Shown piece after piece: positions 25,134 through 37,900 of a stretch of 64,000 bases of DNA. The number at the start of each line of letters is the position of its first letter. Position 1 is the first letter of the stretch. The position numbers and the translations under genes were made by a program. The DNA comes from Bacteroidia bacterium (GTDB lineage Bacteria; Bacteroidota; Bacteroidia; Chitinophagales; UBA2359). The DNA lies in the NCBI GenBank assembly GCA_030427245.1, contig JAUHXA010000019.1, positions 1-64,000 of the forward strand. The letters run 5' to 3'. The notes under the pieces are model-generated. The model ran no database searches and was not told the DNA's origin. It saw only the letters and a list, made by a program, of their open reading frames with translations.

Positions 25134-25411
25134 GTAGCTTTAGATTTTACAGCAATCAAGTGTGTATCTTTCTTTGGAGTAGTAGCATTTTTTCGTAGAT
25201 GTCGAAGTTGAGACAAAGACATATTCATCAATGAATCATCCATCAACTCATTCTCCAAGCCGTCACTCATTCCTTCTACTCCCTCGTTTTTAAACAGTGG
25301 TTTACTTTGTTCGCTAAGGTTTTTGAGTTCCTTTACAGACAAATTTTGAAGAAAATCATCTTGTTCTTCTGTACTTTGAAAATGTAAATTATTAAAATTC
25401 ATCGGATTCAT
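25106..25411 (-). CDS. Small hypothetical protein between two repeats
   Basis: The 101-residue frame (MNPMNFNNLHFQST...) has a charged, helical N-terminal half with two related pieces, NLSVKELKNLSEQSK and NMSLSQLRHLRKN. It has no signal peptide or membrane helix. The last 10 or so residues are encoded by repeat copy 1, so the native end may have been replaced by the repeat insertion. It is flanked by both repeat copies, with kinase 3 converging from one side and the giant gene ending on the other. I do not recognise a family, and the frame could be non-coding, though its composition is protein-like. Confidence 0.4.
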   Translation of the reverse strand: MNPMNFNNLHFQSTEEQDDFLQNLSVKELKNLSEQSKPLFKNEGVEGMSDGLENELMDDSLMNMSLSQLRHLRKNATTPKKDTHLIAVKSKATFLFVGEKL

Positions 25412-25461
25412 GAGCTAAAAACAACAAACGTTTATATAAATATTCAAAATATCATATAAAA

Positions 25462-25582
25462 TTTCACTCACAAGCAAAACCTTGTCAACAGTCGCAGACT
25501 TTGACAACGGTTAGGCGATAACCATTCAACTGTTGACGAGGTTTACAACCGTCGTCAAAGTTTCTCTCCTACAAACAAAAAA
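25462..25582. repeat. REPIN-like repeat, copy 2
   Basis: Second copy of the 121-base unit, same orientation as copy 1 and 449 bases away. It lies directly beside the terminator of the giant gene. A 35-base fragment of the same family is at 13066-13100. Confidence 0.85.
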
Positions 25583-25616
25583 AAATCGGCAACCCACTTT
25601 CGCAGATTGCCGATTT
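25574..25616 (-). terminator. Rho-independent terminator of the giant surface-protein gene
   Basis: On the minus strand AAATCGGCAA and TTGCCGATTT form a perfect 10-base stem with a 14-base loop, followed directly by a run of nine T residues. It lies about 50 bases past the stop codon at 25665. Confidence 0.9.
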
Positions 25617-25664
25617 CATTATATCAAACTAGTAACCAATCACAAGTCACCAGTCCACCAATCA

Positions 25665-25910
25665 CTAATTCCCCTTCTTCAAAAACTTACTACTAATCGC
25701 CTGACCATTCACCTCAATCGTAATCACATACACACCCGTAGCATAAGCCCGAATATCAATGCGTTTCATATTCATACCATTTTCGGTATGGAAAGGAATT
25801 TGGTCAAGTTGTTTACCTTGTAAGTCGAAGATAGAAATTGTAGCGTCACCATCTTGAGAGGTGAAAGTCACGTTGATGAAGTCAATAGCAGGAACAGGAA
25901 TGAGGCTGTT
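25665..25910 (-). other. T9SS type A C-terminal sorting domain
   Basis: The last 81 residues contain NSLIPVPAIDFINVTF, ISIFDLQGKQL, IDIRAYATGVYVITI and end SSKFLKKGN. This is the P.P......V.F, I.D..G......, L..G.Y.v.i and K.....K pattern of Por secretion system C-terminal domains, which are recognised by the type IX machinery and normally cleaved off at the surface. Confidence 0.9.
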
Positions 25911-28900
25911 GATAATCAATTTGGTTTCATCCAAACCAATCATCTCGTCACTTGGTTTAGCCGTAGTAGTCTTGCCACTACCACTATCCTCGTCACCACC
26001 TTCACCATCATTGCCACCGTCCATAGGCGTATCCGTTTCGATGTTCGGCACACCCACAGGCGTAACCGTCGTGTCACCTTGATTTCCAACGCCAGCAGTA
26101 CCACCATCACCAATCTCATCGCAGCCAGTCACCTGAATCGTCACAATAACCGTATCGCAAATACCCGCACCATTGCAGCCCACAATCGTTACCGTTTCCA
26201 CACCCGCAAACAATGGCAGCGCCGTGTATTGCAAGCATTTACCATCGTCGCCCAGTTGCAAGCTACAGTTGTAAGTTGTGTGAGCGTTCGTAATCACCAC
26301 ATCATCGCTACCTTGAAGGTCGCAGAATTCAGGACAGATTTCAAGCGGAGTCAAAGGTTCCGTACAGTAGAACAACTCATTGCTACATTCGCCAGGTCGT
26401 ACCTCAATCGTCACCGTTGCGTAGTCACACAAACCTTCTGGGTCGCAAATCTGATAGGTAAACGAGTCCACGCCTACAAAATCAGGATTTGGTGTGTAGA
26501 TAAAGATACCTTCCGACAAGATTACTGTACCGTTTGAAGGCTCAGTGAAAGAAGTCACCGAAATATCGTCGCCATCAGGGTCGCTATCGTTGTTCAATAC
26601 AGGGATTTTCACCGTTGTATCTTCTTCCGTCACCGTCAAGTCGTCTTCAGCTACAGGCGGATTGTTCACAGATTGAGCGCAATCGTCCGTCACGTTGATG
26701 TAAACAAAAGCGGTGTCACATTTGAAGGCATCACAAGCAATAATGCGAATCGTGTCGTTTCCTGCAAACAATGGCAAGGCAGTGTATCGCAAGCAGTCGT
26801 CAATGATGTTCAAGCTACAATTATAGGTCGTGTGAGCCGATTGAATTTCCCATCCTTCTTCCAAACATGGGTATTCAGGGCAGATTTCAACAGGAGTCAT
26901 TGGCTCTGCACAGATGGTGTATTCTTGCGAACAAATCTCCTGTCCTCCGCCTCCACCGTCAATCTCAAATCCAAAGTCTGCATCCAGATAGTCTTCACCG
27001 TTGTCTAACTCAACACCATAACTACCAGGCGTTGATAGAACCGTATTTTCAGGGCCGTCGCCTACTGTCACAATGTAGTCACCCGCTGGCAAGTTCTCAA
27101 AGATGTAGAAACCATTGCCGTCCGTAGTCGTTGTCTGCGTTGTTCCATCAGCGGAAGTCAAGAAGACTGTCACACCGTCAATGCCGAAGTCCAAACCATT
27201 CGGGATGCCATCGCCATTCAAGTCGGTGAACACAAAGTCACCAATGCTACCCAATTGAGGTTGGAAACCAAAGTCCACATCCGTTACGTTTTCACCTGGT
27301 CCCAAATCAACCACTTGAGTTGTTGGCGTAGTCGCATCGTAGCCTGCTGGCGGATTCGTTACGCTCACTGTGTAACCATCTTCTGGCAAGTCGTTGAAAA
27401 TATACACGCCATTTCCGTTGGTTGTGGTAATGATGTTTGGCCCATTATCAGGAGACAATAAGACAATCACCCCTGCAATACCAGGCTCACCTGGGTCTTG
27501 TACGCCGTTGCCATTCGTGTCTTCAAACACTGTTCCTGCAATAGAACCCAATGGTGCGGCTGGCTCAAATCCAAAGTCTGCTGTCAAATCTTCTTCACCC
27601 GCATCCAAGCTGATGTTGAAGCTACCCGAAGTTGTCAAGCTCGAACCTTCTGGTCCATCGCCCACTTCCACAGTGTAGTCGCCTGCTGGCAATTCATCGA
27701 AAATGTAAGCTCCGATTCCATTGGTCGTTGTCGTTTGCGTACTGCCATCAGGCAAGGTCAAAGTGACAGTGATTCCTGCAATTCCACCTTCGCCATTGTC
27801 TTGAACACCATTGCCGTTGGTATCTTCAAATACCGTATCGCCAATTGCGCCCAACAATTCTTCTGGTGCAAATCCGAAGTCTGCGGTCAAGAAGTCTTCT
27901 TCTTCGTCCAAATCAACTGAGTAGTTGCCTGGAGTTGTCAAAGTCGTATTGTCAGGGCCTGCGCCGACAAACACATTGTAGGTGCCTGCGGGTAGGTCGT
28001 CAAATAAGTAGAATCCGTTTGCGTTGGTAGTCGTTGTTGCAGTAATTCCAGAAGGGTACACAAGCGTTACGGTGATTCCTGCAATGCCGTTTTCGCCCTC
28101 GTCTTTCACTCCATCTTTGTCGGTATCCAACCAAACCAAATCTCCAATGCTACCCAAACCAGGTGCTGGTTCAAATCCAAAGTCGGCATCTAAGAAGTCT
28201 TCGCCTTCGTCCAAACCAACATTGTAGGCAGATGGTGTTGTGATGGTAGAACCTGTTGGTCCGTCACCTACTGCCACATTGTAGTTTCCTTCGGGCAAGT
28301 CGCTAAAGATGTATTCGCCGTTGCTGTTCGTTGAAGTCGTCAAAGTCGAACCATCAGGTAAGGTCAATGTCACCAAGATATTTGGCAATCCAACCTCGCC
28401 ATTGTCTTGAACGCCATTGCCGTTTGAGTCGCTAAAGACCGTATCTCCAATGCTGCCCAATTCTGGTGCTGGCTCAAATCCAAAGTCAGCCGTCAAGAAG
28501 TCTTCGCCTTCGCCCAAGTTCACATTGAAGCTCTCAGGAGTTGTCAAAGTTGCGCCTTCTGGTCCGTCGCCTACCGTTACGGTGTAGCTGTTGGCTGGCA
28601 AGTCGCTGAATAGGTAGTTGCCATTGTTGTCGGTAGTCGTTGCAAGGGTCACATCGCCATTTGTCAATGTCACCACGATTCCGCCAATACCAGGTTCACC
28701 TGTATCTCTCACGCCATTGCCGTTCAAGTCCAACCAAACCAAATCTCCAATGCTGCCCAATTCTTCTGCTGGCTCAAACCCAAAGTCTGCTGCCAAGAAG
28801 TCTTGACCTTCACCCAAGTTCACATTGTAGCTTCCTTGTGTGGTCAATGTTGAACCGTCAGGTCCATTACCGACTACAACTGTGTATTCGCCTGTTGGCA

Positions 28901-31900
28901 ATCCTTCAAAGAGGTATTCACCCAAGCCATTCGTTGTCGTGCTTTCGGTCGTTCCGTCAGGATACGTAATCGTTACGACTACTCCTGCAATACCAGGTTC
29001 ACCTGCATCTCTCACACCATCACCGTCCAAATCAGACCAAACCAAATCTCCAATGCTGCCCAATTCTGGCGCAGGCTCAAATCCGAAGTCTGCCAATAGG
29101 TAGTCTTCACCAGCGTCTAAGCCGACATTGTAGGTTTGAGGAGTGGTCAAAGTCGAACCTTCTGGTCCTTGTGTTACCATTACAGTGTAGTCGCCTGCTG
29201 GCAAATCGGTAAACAAATAGTTCCCACTGTTGTCAGTCGTTGCAGTGATGCTCAAATTGTTTGGATAAGTCAAAATAACCACTACTCCTGCAATGCCTTG
29301 CTCACCTGCATCTCTCACTCCGTTGCCGTTCAAGTCAGACCAAACCAAATCTCCAATTGTTCCCAACTCAATAGCTGGTTCAAATCCGAAGTCTGCGGTC
29401 AAGAAGTCTTCCCCTTCGTCCAAATCTACACCATAAGAAGTTGGAGTCGTCAAGGTCGAACCTTCTGGTCCTGCGCCTACCGTTACGGTGTAGTCACCTT
29501 CAGGTAAGTCATTGAAGAGATAATCTCCGATGCCATTTGTCACCGTTGTTTCGGTAGAACCGTTTGGATAGGTAAGCGTAATGATTACCCCTGCAATACC
29601 CGGCTCACCTGCATCTCTCACACCGTCGCCGTCCAAGTCAGACCAAACCAAGTCTCCAATGCTGCCCAATTCTGGGGCTGGCTCGAATCCAAAGTCTGCC
29701 AATACGTAGTTTTCGCCATTGCTCAAATCCACGTTATAGCTGTCGGTCGTTGTCAAGGTCGTTCCTGTTGGTCCGTTGCCTACTTCAACGATGTATTCAC
29801 CTGCTGGCAAGTCGGTAAACAAGTAGCTACCGTTTGTGCCAGTCGTCATTGATTGAGTTGTACCGTTTGGATAAATCAAGGTGACAGTTACGCCTGTGAT
29901 ACCAGGTTCGCCCGCATCTTGTACGCCATCGCCATCTAAATCAGACCAAACTCTATCTCCAATTGAACCGTTTTGAGGCTCAAATCCGAAGTCTGCTGTT
30001 AAATGGTTTTCGCCTTCGTCCAAGCTCACATTGAAGGAAGCGGGAGTCGTCAAAGTGGTGTTTGCAGGGCCTGCACCTACTGCAACAGTGTAATTGCCTT
30101 CCAATAAATTGGAGAACAAATAATCGCCATCGTTGTCCGTTGTGGTCGTTACAGTACTACCATTTGGCAAAGTCAAAGTGACTGTCACTCCTGCAATACC
30201 TGGCTCATTTGGACTATGCAATCCATTGCCATTCAAATCCAACCAAACGAAATCTCCAATTGTACCCACTTCTGGAGCAGGTTCAAATCCGAAGTCTGCA
30301 ATCAAGTAGTCTTCGCCTGTACTCAATGGCACATTGTAGCTGTTAGTGGTCGTCAAAGAAGTTCCCGCAGGGCCATTTCCGACTGTCACTACATAAGCAC
30401 CCTCTTCTAAGTCGAGGAACAAGTAATGACCATTTGTATTCGTTGTTTGAGTCGTTGTAGAACCGTTCGGGAAGGTCAAGGTTACGTTTACGCCATTGAT
30501 GCCAGGTTCGCCCGCATCTTGATTGCCGTCTCCGTCAATGTCCAACCAAACAAAATCTCCAATTGTACCCAATGCTGCATCAGGCTCAAATCCAAAGTCT
30601 GCCAACAAGTAGTCTTCACCAACGCCCAAGTCAATATCGAAAGATTCAGGAGTTGTCAATACTGAACCTGTTGGACCATTGCCAACTGTTGCAGTATAGT
30701 CACCCGCTTCTAAGCCTGTGAATAGGTATTGACCATCGTTGTTCGTTTGAGTCGTTGAAGTGCTTCCGTCAGGATAGGTCAAAGTAACACTTACACCTGA
30801 AAGACCTGGTTCACCTGGCCCAAATAAGCCATTGCCGTCCAAATCCAACCAAACGAAATCGCCAATCGTACCGTCTTCTGGTGATGGTGCAAAACCGAAG
30901 TCTGCATCCAAGAACGCTTCTCCTGCGCCCAATTCTACATCGTAGCTTTCGGGTGTTGTCAAGCTCGAACCAACAGGTCCGTTGCCAACTGTCACCACAT
31001 AATCACCAGGAACTAAGTCTGTGAATAAGTATTCACCGTCATTGTTCGTTGTTGTGCCGATTGTTTGAGAACCGTCAGGGAGCGTCAAAGTAACCGCTAC
31101 ACCTGGGATACCCGGCTCACCTGGGCTGTGCAATCCGTCGCCATTAATGTCCAACCAAACGAAATCTCCAATGATTCCTGTTTCGGGTGAAGGCTCAAAA
31201 CCGAAGTCTGCCAACAAGTAATCTTCGCCAGCACTTAGGCTAATGTCAAAACTTTCAGGAGTCGTCAAAGTAGAACCTTCTGGTCCTTCGCCAACGGTTG
31301 CGGTATATTCACCCGCTTGTAAGCCTGTGAATAAGTATTCACCATCGTTGTTGGTGACTGCTGTTGCAGTGCTGCCATCTGGCAAAGTCAAGGTGACTGT
31401 TACACCCGACAAAGCAGGTTCGCCTGGTCCAAAGACTCCGTTGCCGTTCAAGTCGAACCAAACGAAATCTCCAATTGTACCATCTTCTGGCGCAGGCTCA
31501 AATCCAAAGTCTGCCAATAAGTAGTCTTCCCCTGCACCCAAGTTGATGTCAAATTCACTTGGAGTTGTCAAGGTTGTTCCTGTTGGTCCATTGCCTACTT
31601 CTACTGTGTATTCACCTGCTGGCAAATCAGTGAATAAGTATTCTCCGATGCCGTTGGTCGTTGCCGTTTCGGTCGTTCCATCTGGTTTTGTCAAAGTCAA
31701 TGTGATACCCGTCAATGGGCTTTCACCCGGACTGAACAAGCCATTGCCGTCCAAATCCAACCAAACGAAATCTCCTATCGTGCCTACTGGCGGTGCTGGT
31801 GCAAAACCAAAGTCTGCATTGAGGAAAGAATCTCCATCACCCAATGTGATGTCAAATTCTCCTGCGGTTGTCAAGGTCGTTCCTGTTGGTCCGTTGCCTA

Positions 31901-34900
31901 CCGTTGCAGTATATTCACCTGCTTCGAGGTCTTCAAACAAGTATTCACCATCTGCATTGGTGGTTTGTGTTTGCGTGCTTCCATCAGGATACGTCAAGGT
32001 AACGGTGATGCCTGGCAATACGCTGTCGCCTGGTCCAAAGACTCCGTTTCCATCGTTGTCCAACCATGTGAAGTCTCCAATGATTCCCAAGCCTGTCACG
32101 TTAATCGTTACTTCGTCTTGGTCGTCTTCTTCGAGTACATTGTTGGCTGGTGTAGAATCGGTGTCGTCTTGATTCGCTGCGCTTACCTGAGCGGTGTTAG
32201 TGATGTTGCCCAATTGTTCGACCGTCACCACGATGTTTAAAGTAATCGTTTGACCGACTGCCATTTTATCCACGTTCCAAATGCCTGCACCTGGAGAGTA
32301 GATACCAACTTGCGTTGAGCTGCTTTCGTACTGAACGCCGCCTGGTAATTGGTCGAATACCTGAACACCTGATGCTGGGTCAGGACCTTTGTTGGTCAAG
32401 GTGATGGTGTAGGTAATTTCATCGCCAATAGTAGCAGTTTCTACATTTGCGGTTTTGATTACCTCCAAGTCAATCACTTTGCCTGAAACACTGACCGTCA
32501 CCTCATCTTGGTCGTCCTCGTCTGGGTCGTTGTTGGCTGGTGTAGAATCTGAATCAGGTTGGTCGGCTGCGCTCACTTGTGCAGTATTCACTACCGAACC
32601 TTCTGCTGATGCAGTCACATTGATGGTCAATGTTGCAGTAGAACCTGCTTGCAATTCAGCAATCGCCCACACGCCTGTTGAAGAAGTGTAAATTCCTTTT
32701 GAAGCATTTGCGCCAATGTAAGTAAGCGTTGTCGGCAACTGGTCAGATACTTGAATGTTGGTCGCTTTGGAAGGTCCATCATTCGTCAGCTTCAAGGTGT
32801 AAGAGAATTGTTGTCCTACTTTGATAGACTCTACGTTTGCCGTTTTCTCCAATCTAAGGTCAATGTCGCTAATCGTGCTAATGGTTGCACTTGCTTGGTC
32901 GTCCTCTTCTGGAATGTTGTTGGCTGGTGTAGAATCTACATCAGGTTGGTCAGCCGTATGTACTTCTGCCGTATTGGTAATCGTACCAGGCTGTGTGACA
33001 TTCACCCAAATTCGCAACATGAATTCTTCGTCTGGTTGAATTGTTCCAACTGTCCAAATTCCTGTATTCGGGTTATAAGTCCCTTTTGTTGAAGTGAAAC
33101 TGCTGTAGGTCAAACCTGCTGGAAGTGCATCCAAAACGGTTACGCCTGTTGCAGCATATTCGCCTTCGTTTTTCAAGGTAATGAAGAAAGAAGTCTGTTC
33201 GCCTACCAAAGCATCTTCGCTTTCAGCTGTTTTGGTCAATGCCAAATCTACTTGACTTGCTGTAACGGTGACTTCGTCTTGGTCGTCCTCGCCATCTTCA
33301 CCATTGCCTGGTGTAGAATCTGGGTCGGGTTGGTCAGAAGCTGTAATTTCCGCTACATTGGTCACGCTGCCTGTACCATTCACCGTTGCAGTGATGGTCA
33401 ATACTTCAGATTCACCGACAATCAAGCCGCCTATTGTCCAAAGTCCTGTTTCAGCATCGTAATCTCCTTTGGTAACGTCTGAGTTGATAAAGGTCAAGCC
33501 TTCTGGCAACAAGTCGGTCACTACCACTCCTGTTGCAGGGCTGCTACCATTGTTTTCTACTTCAATGGTAAAGGTGACTTGTCCGTTGGCGTTCACGATT
33601 TGAGGGCTGGCTGATTTGTTCAATTCCAAATCGGCTGCAATACCTCCAATGGTTACTTCGTCTTGGTCGTCTTCCGTTGGCACGTTGTTGTTTGGAGTAG
33701 AATCAGTATCAGGTTCGTTCACATTGCTGACTTGCGCCACGTTCACGATTTCGCCTTGTGTATCTACTGTCACGACAATATCGAGGGTCAAAGTTTGACC
33801 TGCGGCTATTGTACCAACTGTCCAAATTCCTGTTTCTTCGTTGTAGTCTCCTGTGCTTGCAGTAGCCCCTACGAAGGTCAAGCCTTCGGGCAACAAGTCG
33901 AGCACCTCTACATCGTTTGCAGCGTATTCACTGTTGTTGAAGAGTTCCAAAGTATAGGTGACGTTTTCGCCCAAGTTCACCTGTGTTGGAGTGGCGTTTT
34001 TGGTCAATTCCAAATCCACTTCTATTCCTTCAATGATGGCATTGTCTTGGTCGTCTTCGTCTGGGTCGCTGTTGTTCGGTGTAGAATCTGTGTCGGGTTG
34101 GTCGGTTGAAGTTACCTGTGCTTCGTTGATAACAATACCACCTTCTACCAATTCTACTTGAATTGCCAACATTGCAGTTTCGCCAATCGGCAAGTTGCCA
34201 ATGTTCCAAATTCCTGTCACTGGTGAATAAGTCCCTGCATCCGATTGACTGCTCACATATTCCACTTCCGATGGCAAGTTGTCAAAGACTTGAACGCCTG
34301 TGGCTGGGAACTGTCCTTCGTTGGTGACTTCCAATAAGTAGGTGAACTGGTCGCCTACAAATACGGTGCTTGCTTCGGTGTATTTCACCAATGCCAAATC
34401 GACTTCGTTGCCCGAAACGGTCGCATCGTCTTGGTCGTCTTCGTCAGGCTCGTTGTTGTCAGGAGTAGAATCTGGGTCGTTTTGGTCGCTTGCAGTGACT
34501 TCTGCGGAGTTGGTCACTTCGCCACCTTGCAGTACCGTTGCCGTAATTTGAAGCGTTTCTTCTTCGCCTACGTGCAATTGTCCAACTGTCCAAATACCTG
34601 TTGTTTCGTCAAATTCTCCTGCGCTTACTTCTGCGCTTACAAACTCCAATCCGTCTGGCAATTCATCCGTCACTTCCACACCTGTTGCGATTGCAGAACC
34701 GTTGTTCTCAACCGTAATGGTGAAAATCACGTCTTGACCTACGTTCACATTTGGCGTATTGACCGTTTTGTTCAAAGACAAGTCGGCTGCAAAACTGCCA
34801 ATGGTGATTTCGTCTTGGTCGTCTTCAAATGGATTGTCGTTGTCGGGTGTAGAATCTTCATCGGGTTGGTCGGCTGCGGTCACTTGCGCTATGTTGGTCA

Positions 34901-37900
34901 CTTCGCCATCTTTGCTCAATTTGGCTTGAATGTCCAAGGTTACGCTTTCGCCTGCTGCAATATCGCCAATCGTCCAAACACCTGAAACTGAGTCGTAAGT
35001 ACCTTTGTCTGCCTCTTGGGTAATGTAAGAAATACCGTTTGGCAATTCGTCGGTCACTTCAACGCCTGTTGCGTCAAATTCGCTGTTGTTGAAGACCGTA
35101 ATGTGGTACTCGAAGATGTCGCCAATGCCCAATCCTTCGGGAGATGCGTCTTTGGTCAATTCCAAGTCAATCGCTACACCACTGACAATTGCATTGTCTT
35201 GGTCGTCTTCTTCGGGGTCGTTGTTGGCAGGGGTAGAATCCTTGTCAGGTTCGTTGGCTGCGCTGACCTGTGCGATGTTGTCAAACGTTCCTGCTTGGTC
35301 GACATTGACGGTGATGGTGATGCTGGCAAAACCACCGACTTCCAATGTTCCGACTGACCATGTTCCGCTTCCTTCGGAGTATGTACCAATTGAAGGAGAA
35401 CTGCTCACATAACTCAATCCGCCCGGCAATTGGTCGAATACTTGTACGCCTGTTGCCGTTGAAGGTCCATCGTTTACTAGGCTGATGGTGAAGGTGACTT
35501 GTTCGCCAATATTGACGTAATCGTTGTCCACGATTTTGTTTACTCGCAAGTCAATTTGCAATCCTTCTACTTCTACCTCGTCAATGTCGTCCTCGGTTGG
35601 GTCGTTGTTGTCGGGTTCAGAATCGGGGTCAATTTGGTTGCTGCTCGTCACTTCTGCAACGTTGGTGGTTGTGCCTGCTGCGGTTACAGTGGCTTCAATG
35701 TCCAAGATTGCGGCTGCGCCATTCGCCAAGTTGCCGACTGTCCAAAGACCTGTTTCGGAGTTGTATGTTCCTTGACTGGACTCAAAGCTGACGTATTCAA
35801 AACCTGTTGGCAAGAAGTCGGTCACATCAACGCCTGTGGCATTGGAGGGTCCATCGTTTTGGACGGTGATGGTGAAGGTGACGTTTTCGCCAACGCCTAC
35901 CACATCGTCATCTACGGTTTTGGTCAAACTCAAATCCGCTACGCCCAATGCTTCAAAGATGGCGTTGTCTTGGTCGTCTTCGTCTGGGTCGCTGTTGTTC
36001 GGGCTGGAGTCGCCATCTGGTTGGTCGGCTGCCGAAACTTGTCCGATGTTTTCAATCGTACCTGTTTGATTGACGGTTGCGGTGATTTGGCGGGTTTTGG
36101 TTTCCCCTGCGTTCAAATCTCCTACAAACCATGTCGCCAATAAGTAGTTGTAGATTCCATCGCCATTGCTACCCGCAAAACTCAACTGGAAGGGCAATTG
36201 GTCGAATACTTCTACGCCTGTTGCATCGGATGGTCCTTGATTCGTCAATGTTAAAGTGTAGGTCACTTGGTCGCCAACGGCTGCCGTTTCTACGTTCACT
36301 TCTTTGGTCAATTCCAAATCAATCACTTCTGCGCCAACGGTCACTTGGTCTTGGTCGTCCTCTGTTGGTACATCGTTGTCAGGTGTAGAATCGGGGTCGT
36401 TTTGGTCGGAAGCACTCACTTGGGCAATATTGGTTACATTGTCAGAGGAGTTTACGGTCACTTCAATTTCCAATGTTGCAGAAGCACCGTCTTGAAGTGA
36501 GCCGACTGTCCAAATACCTGTTGTTTCATCGTAGCTGCCTTCGTTGGTGTCGGCTTCTACAAATGTCACGCCGTCGGGTAGTTGGTCTTCAATGGCTACG
36601 TTGGTTGCCGTTGAAGGTCCATCGTTGGTGACTGTAACTGTATAGGTTACATTGTCGCCCAAGTTTACGATTTGCTCACTCACGTTTTTGGTCAATTTCA
36701 AATCCGCAACGCCCGTAGATTCAATATCAACTGATTCTTGGTCGTCTTCGTCTTCTACGTTGTTGTTTGGAGTGGAATCATCGTCTTGTTCGTTGGCGGC
36801 TGAAACCTGTGCGGTGTTGGTAATCGTGCCTTCGCCCGCTACGGTGACGGTTATCGTCAATGTTTCGCTGCTGCCCGCTTCAACTTCGCCCACATTCCAA
36901 ATCCCTGAACCTGCCGAGTAGGTCCCTGCTGTTGCAGAATAAGCGACATAAGAAACACCGCCTGGAAGGGCATCCGCTACTTCTACGCCTGTTGCATCAG
37001 AAGGTCCGATGTTGGTCAAGTCAATGGTATAATTGATGACATCACCTACGCTGACTTCTGTTTGACTGACGGCTTTGGTCAATTCCAAATCAATCAATGC
37101 TCCGCCTACGCTGACGCTGTCTTGGTCGTCTTCGGTTGGGTCGTCGTTGTTTGGAGTTGAATCTGGGTCGTCTTGGTCGCTTGCGGTGACTTCTGCGGAG
37201 TTGGTAATCGTGCCTGCCGATGTTACGGTGGCTTCAATTTCCAATGTGGCAGTTGCTCCTGCATTCAATAAGCCTACATTCCATATTCCTGTTGCATCGT
37301 TGTACGTTCCTTGATTGCCGCTGCTTGTCACAAAGTCTAAGCCTTCTGGCAATTGGTCGGTCACTTGTACACCCGTTGCAGGCAATGGTCCATCGTTGGT
37401 CAATGTCAAAGTAAAGGTGACGTTTTCGCCCACGTTCACATCGCCGTTGTCGACTGTTTTGTCCAATTTCAAGTCGGCTACACCTGTTGTGGTGATTTCA
37501 ACTTCGTCTTGGTCGTCTTCGGTTGGGTCGTTGTTGTTTGGCGTAGAATCGGAGTCGGGTTGGTCGGCTGCCGCAACTTGCGCTACGTTCAAGATTTGCC
37601 CTTCGCCTGTCACTTCGACTGTGATTTCCAAAGTTGCGAATTGACCTACTGCCAAGTCTCCAATTGTCCAATTTCCTGAACCCACAGCGTAAGTACCTTT
37701 GGTTGCAGCCGCATCTACGAAGGCTAATCCGCCTGGGAGTTGGTCGGCTACCACAACGCCTGTTGCATCGGAAGGTCCGTCGTTGGTAATGGTAATCGTG
37801 TAGTTGATTTCATCGCCTGTCAATACATTTGTTTGACTGACTTCTTTCGTCAAACTCAAATCAATAGCGTCTGCGCCAACAGTTGCGCTGTCTTGGTCGT

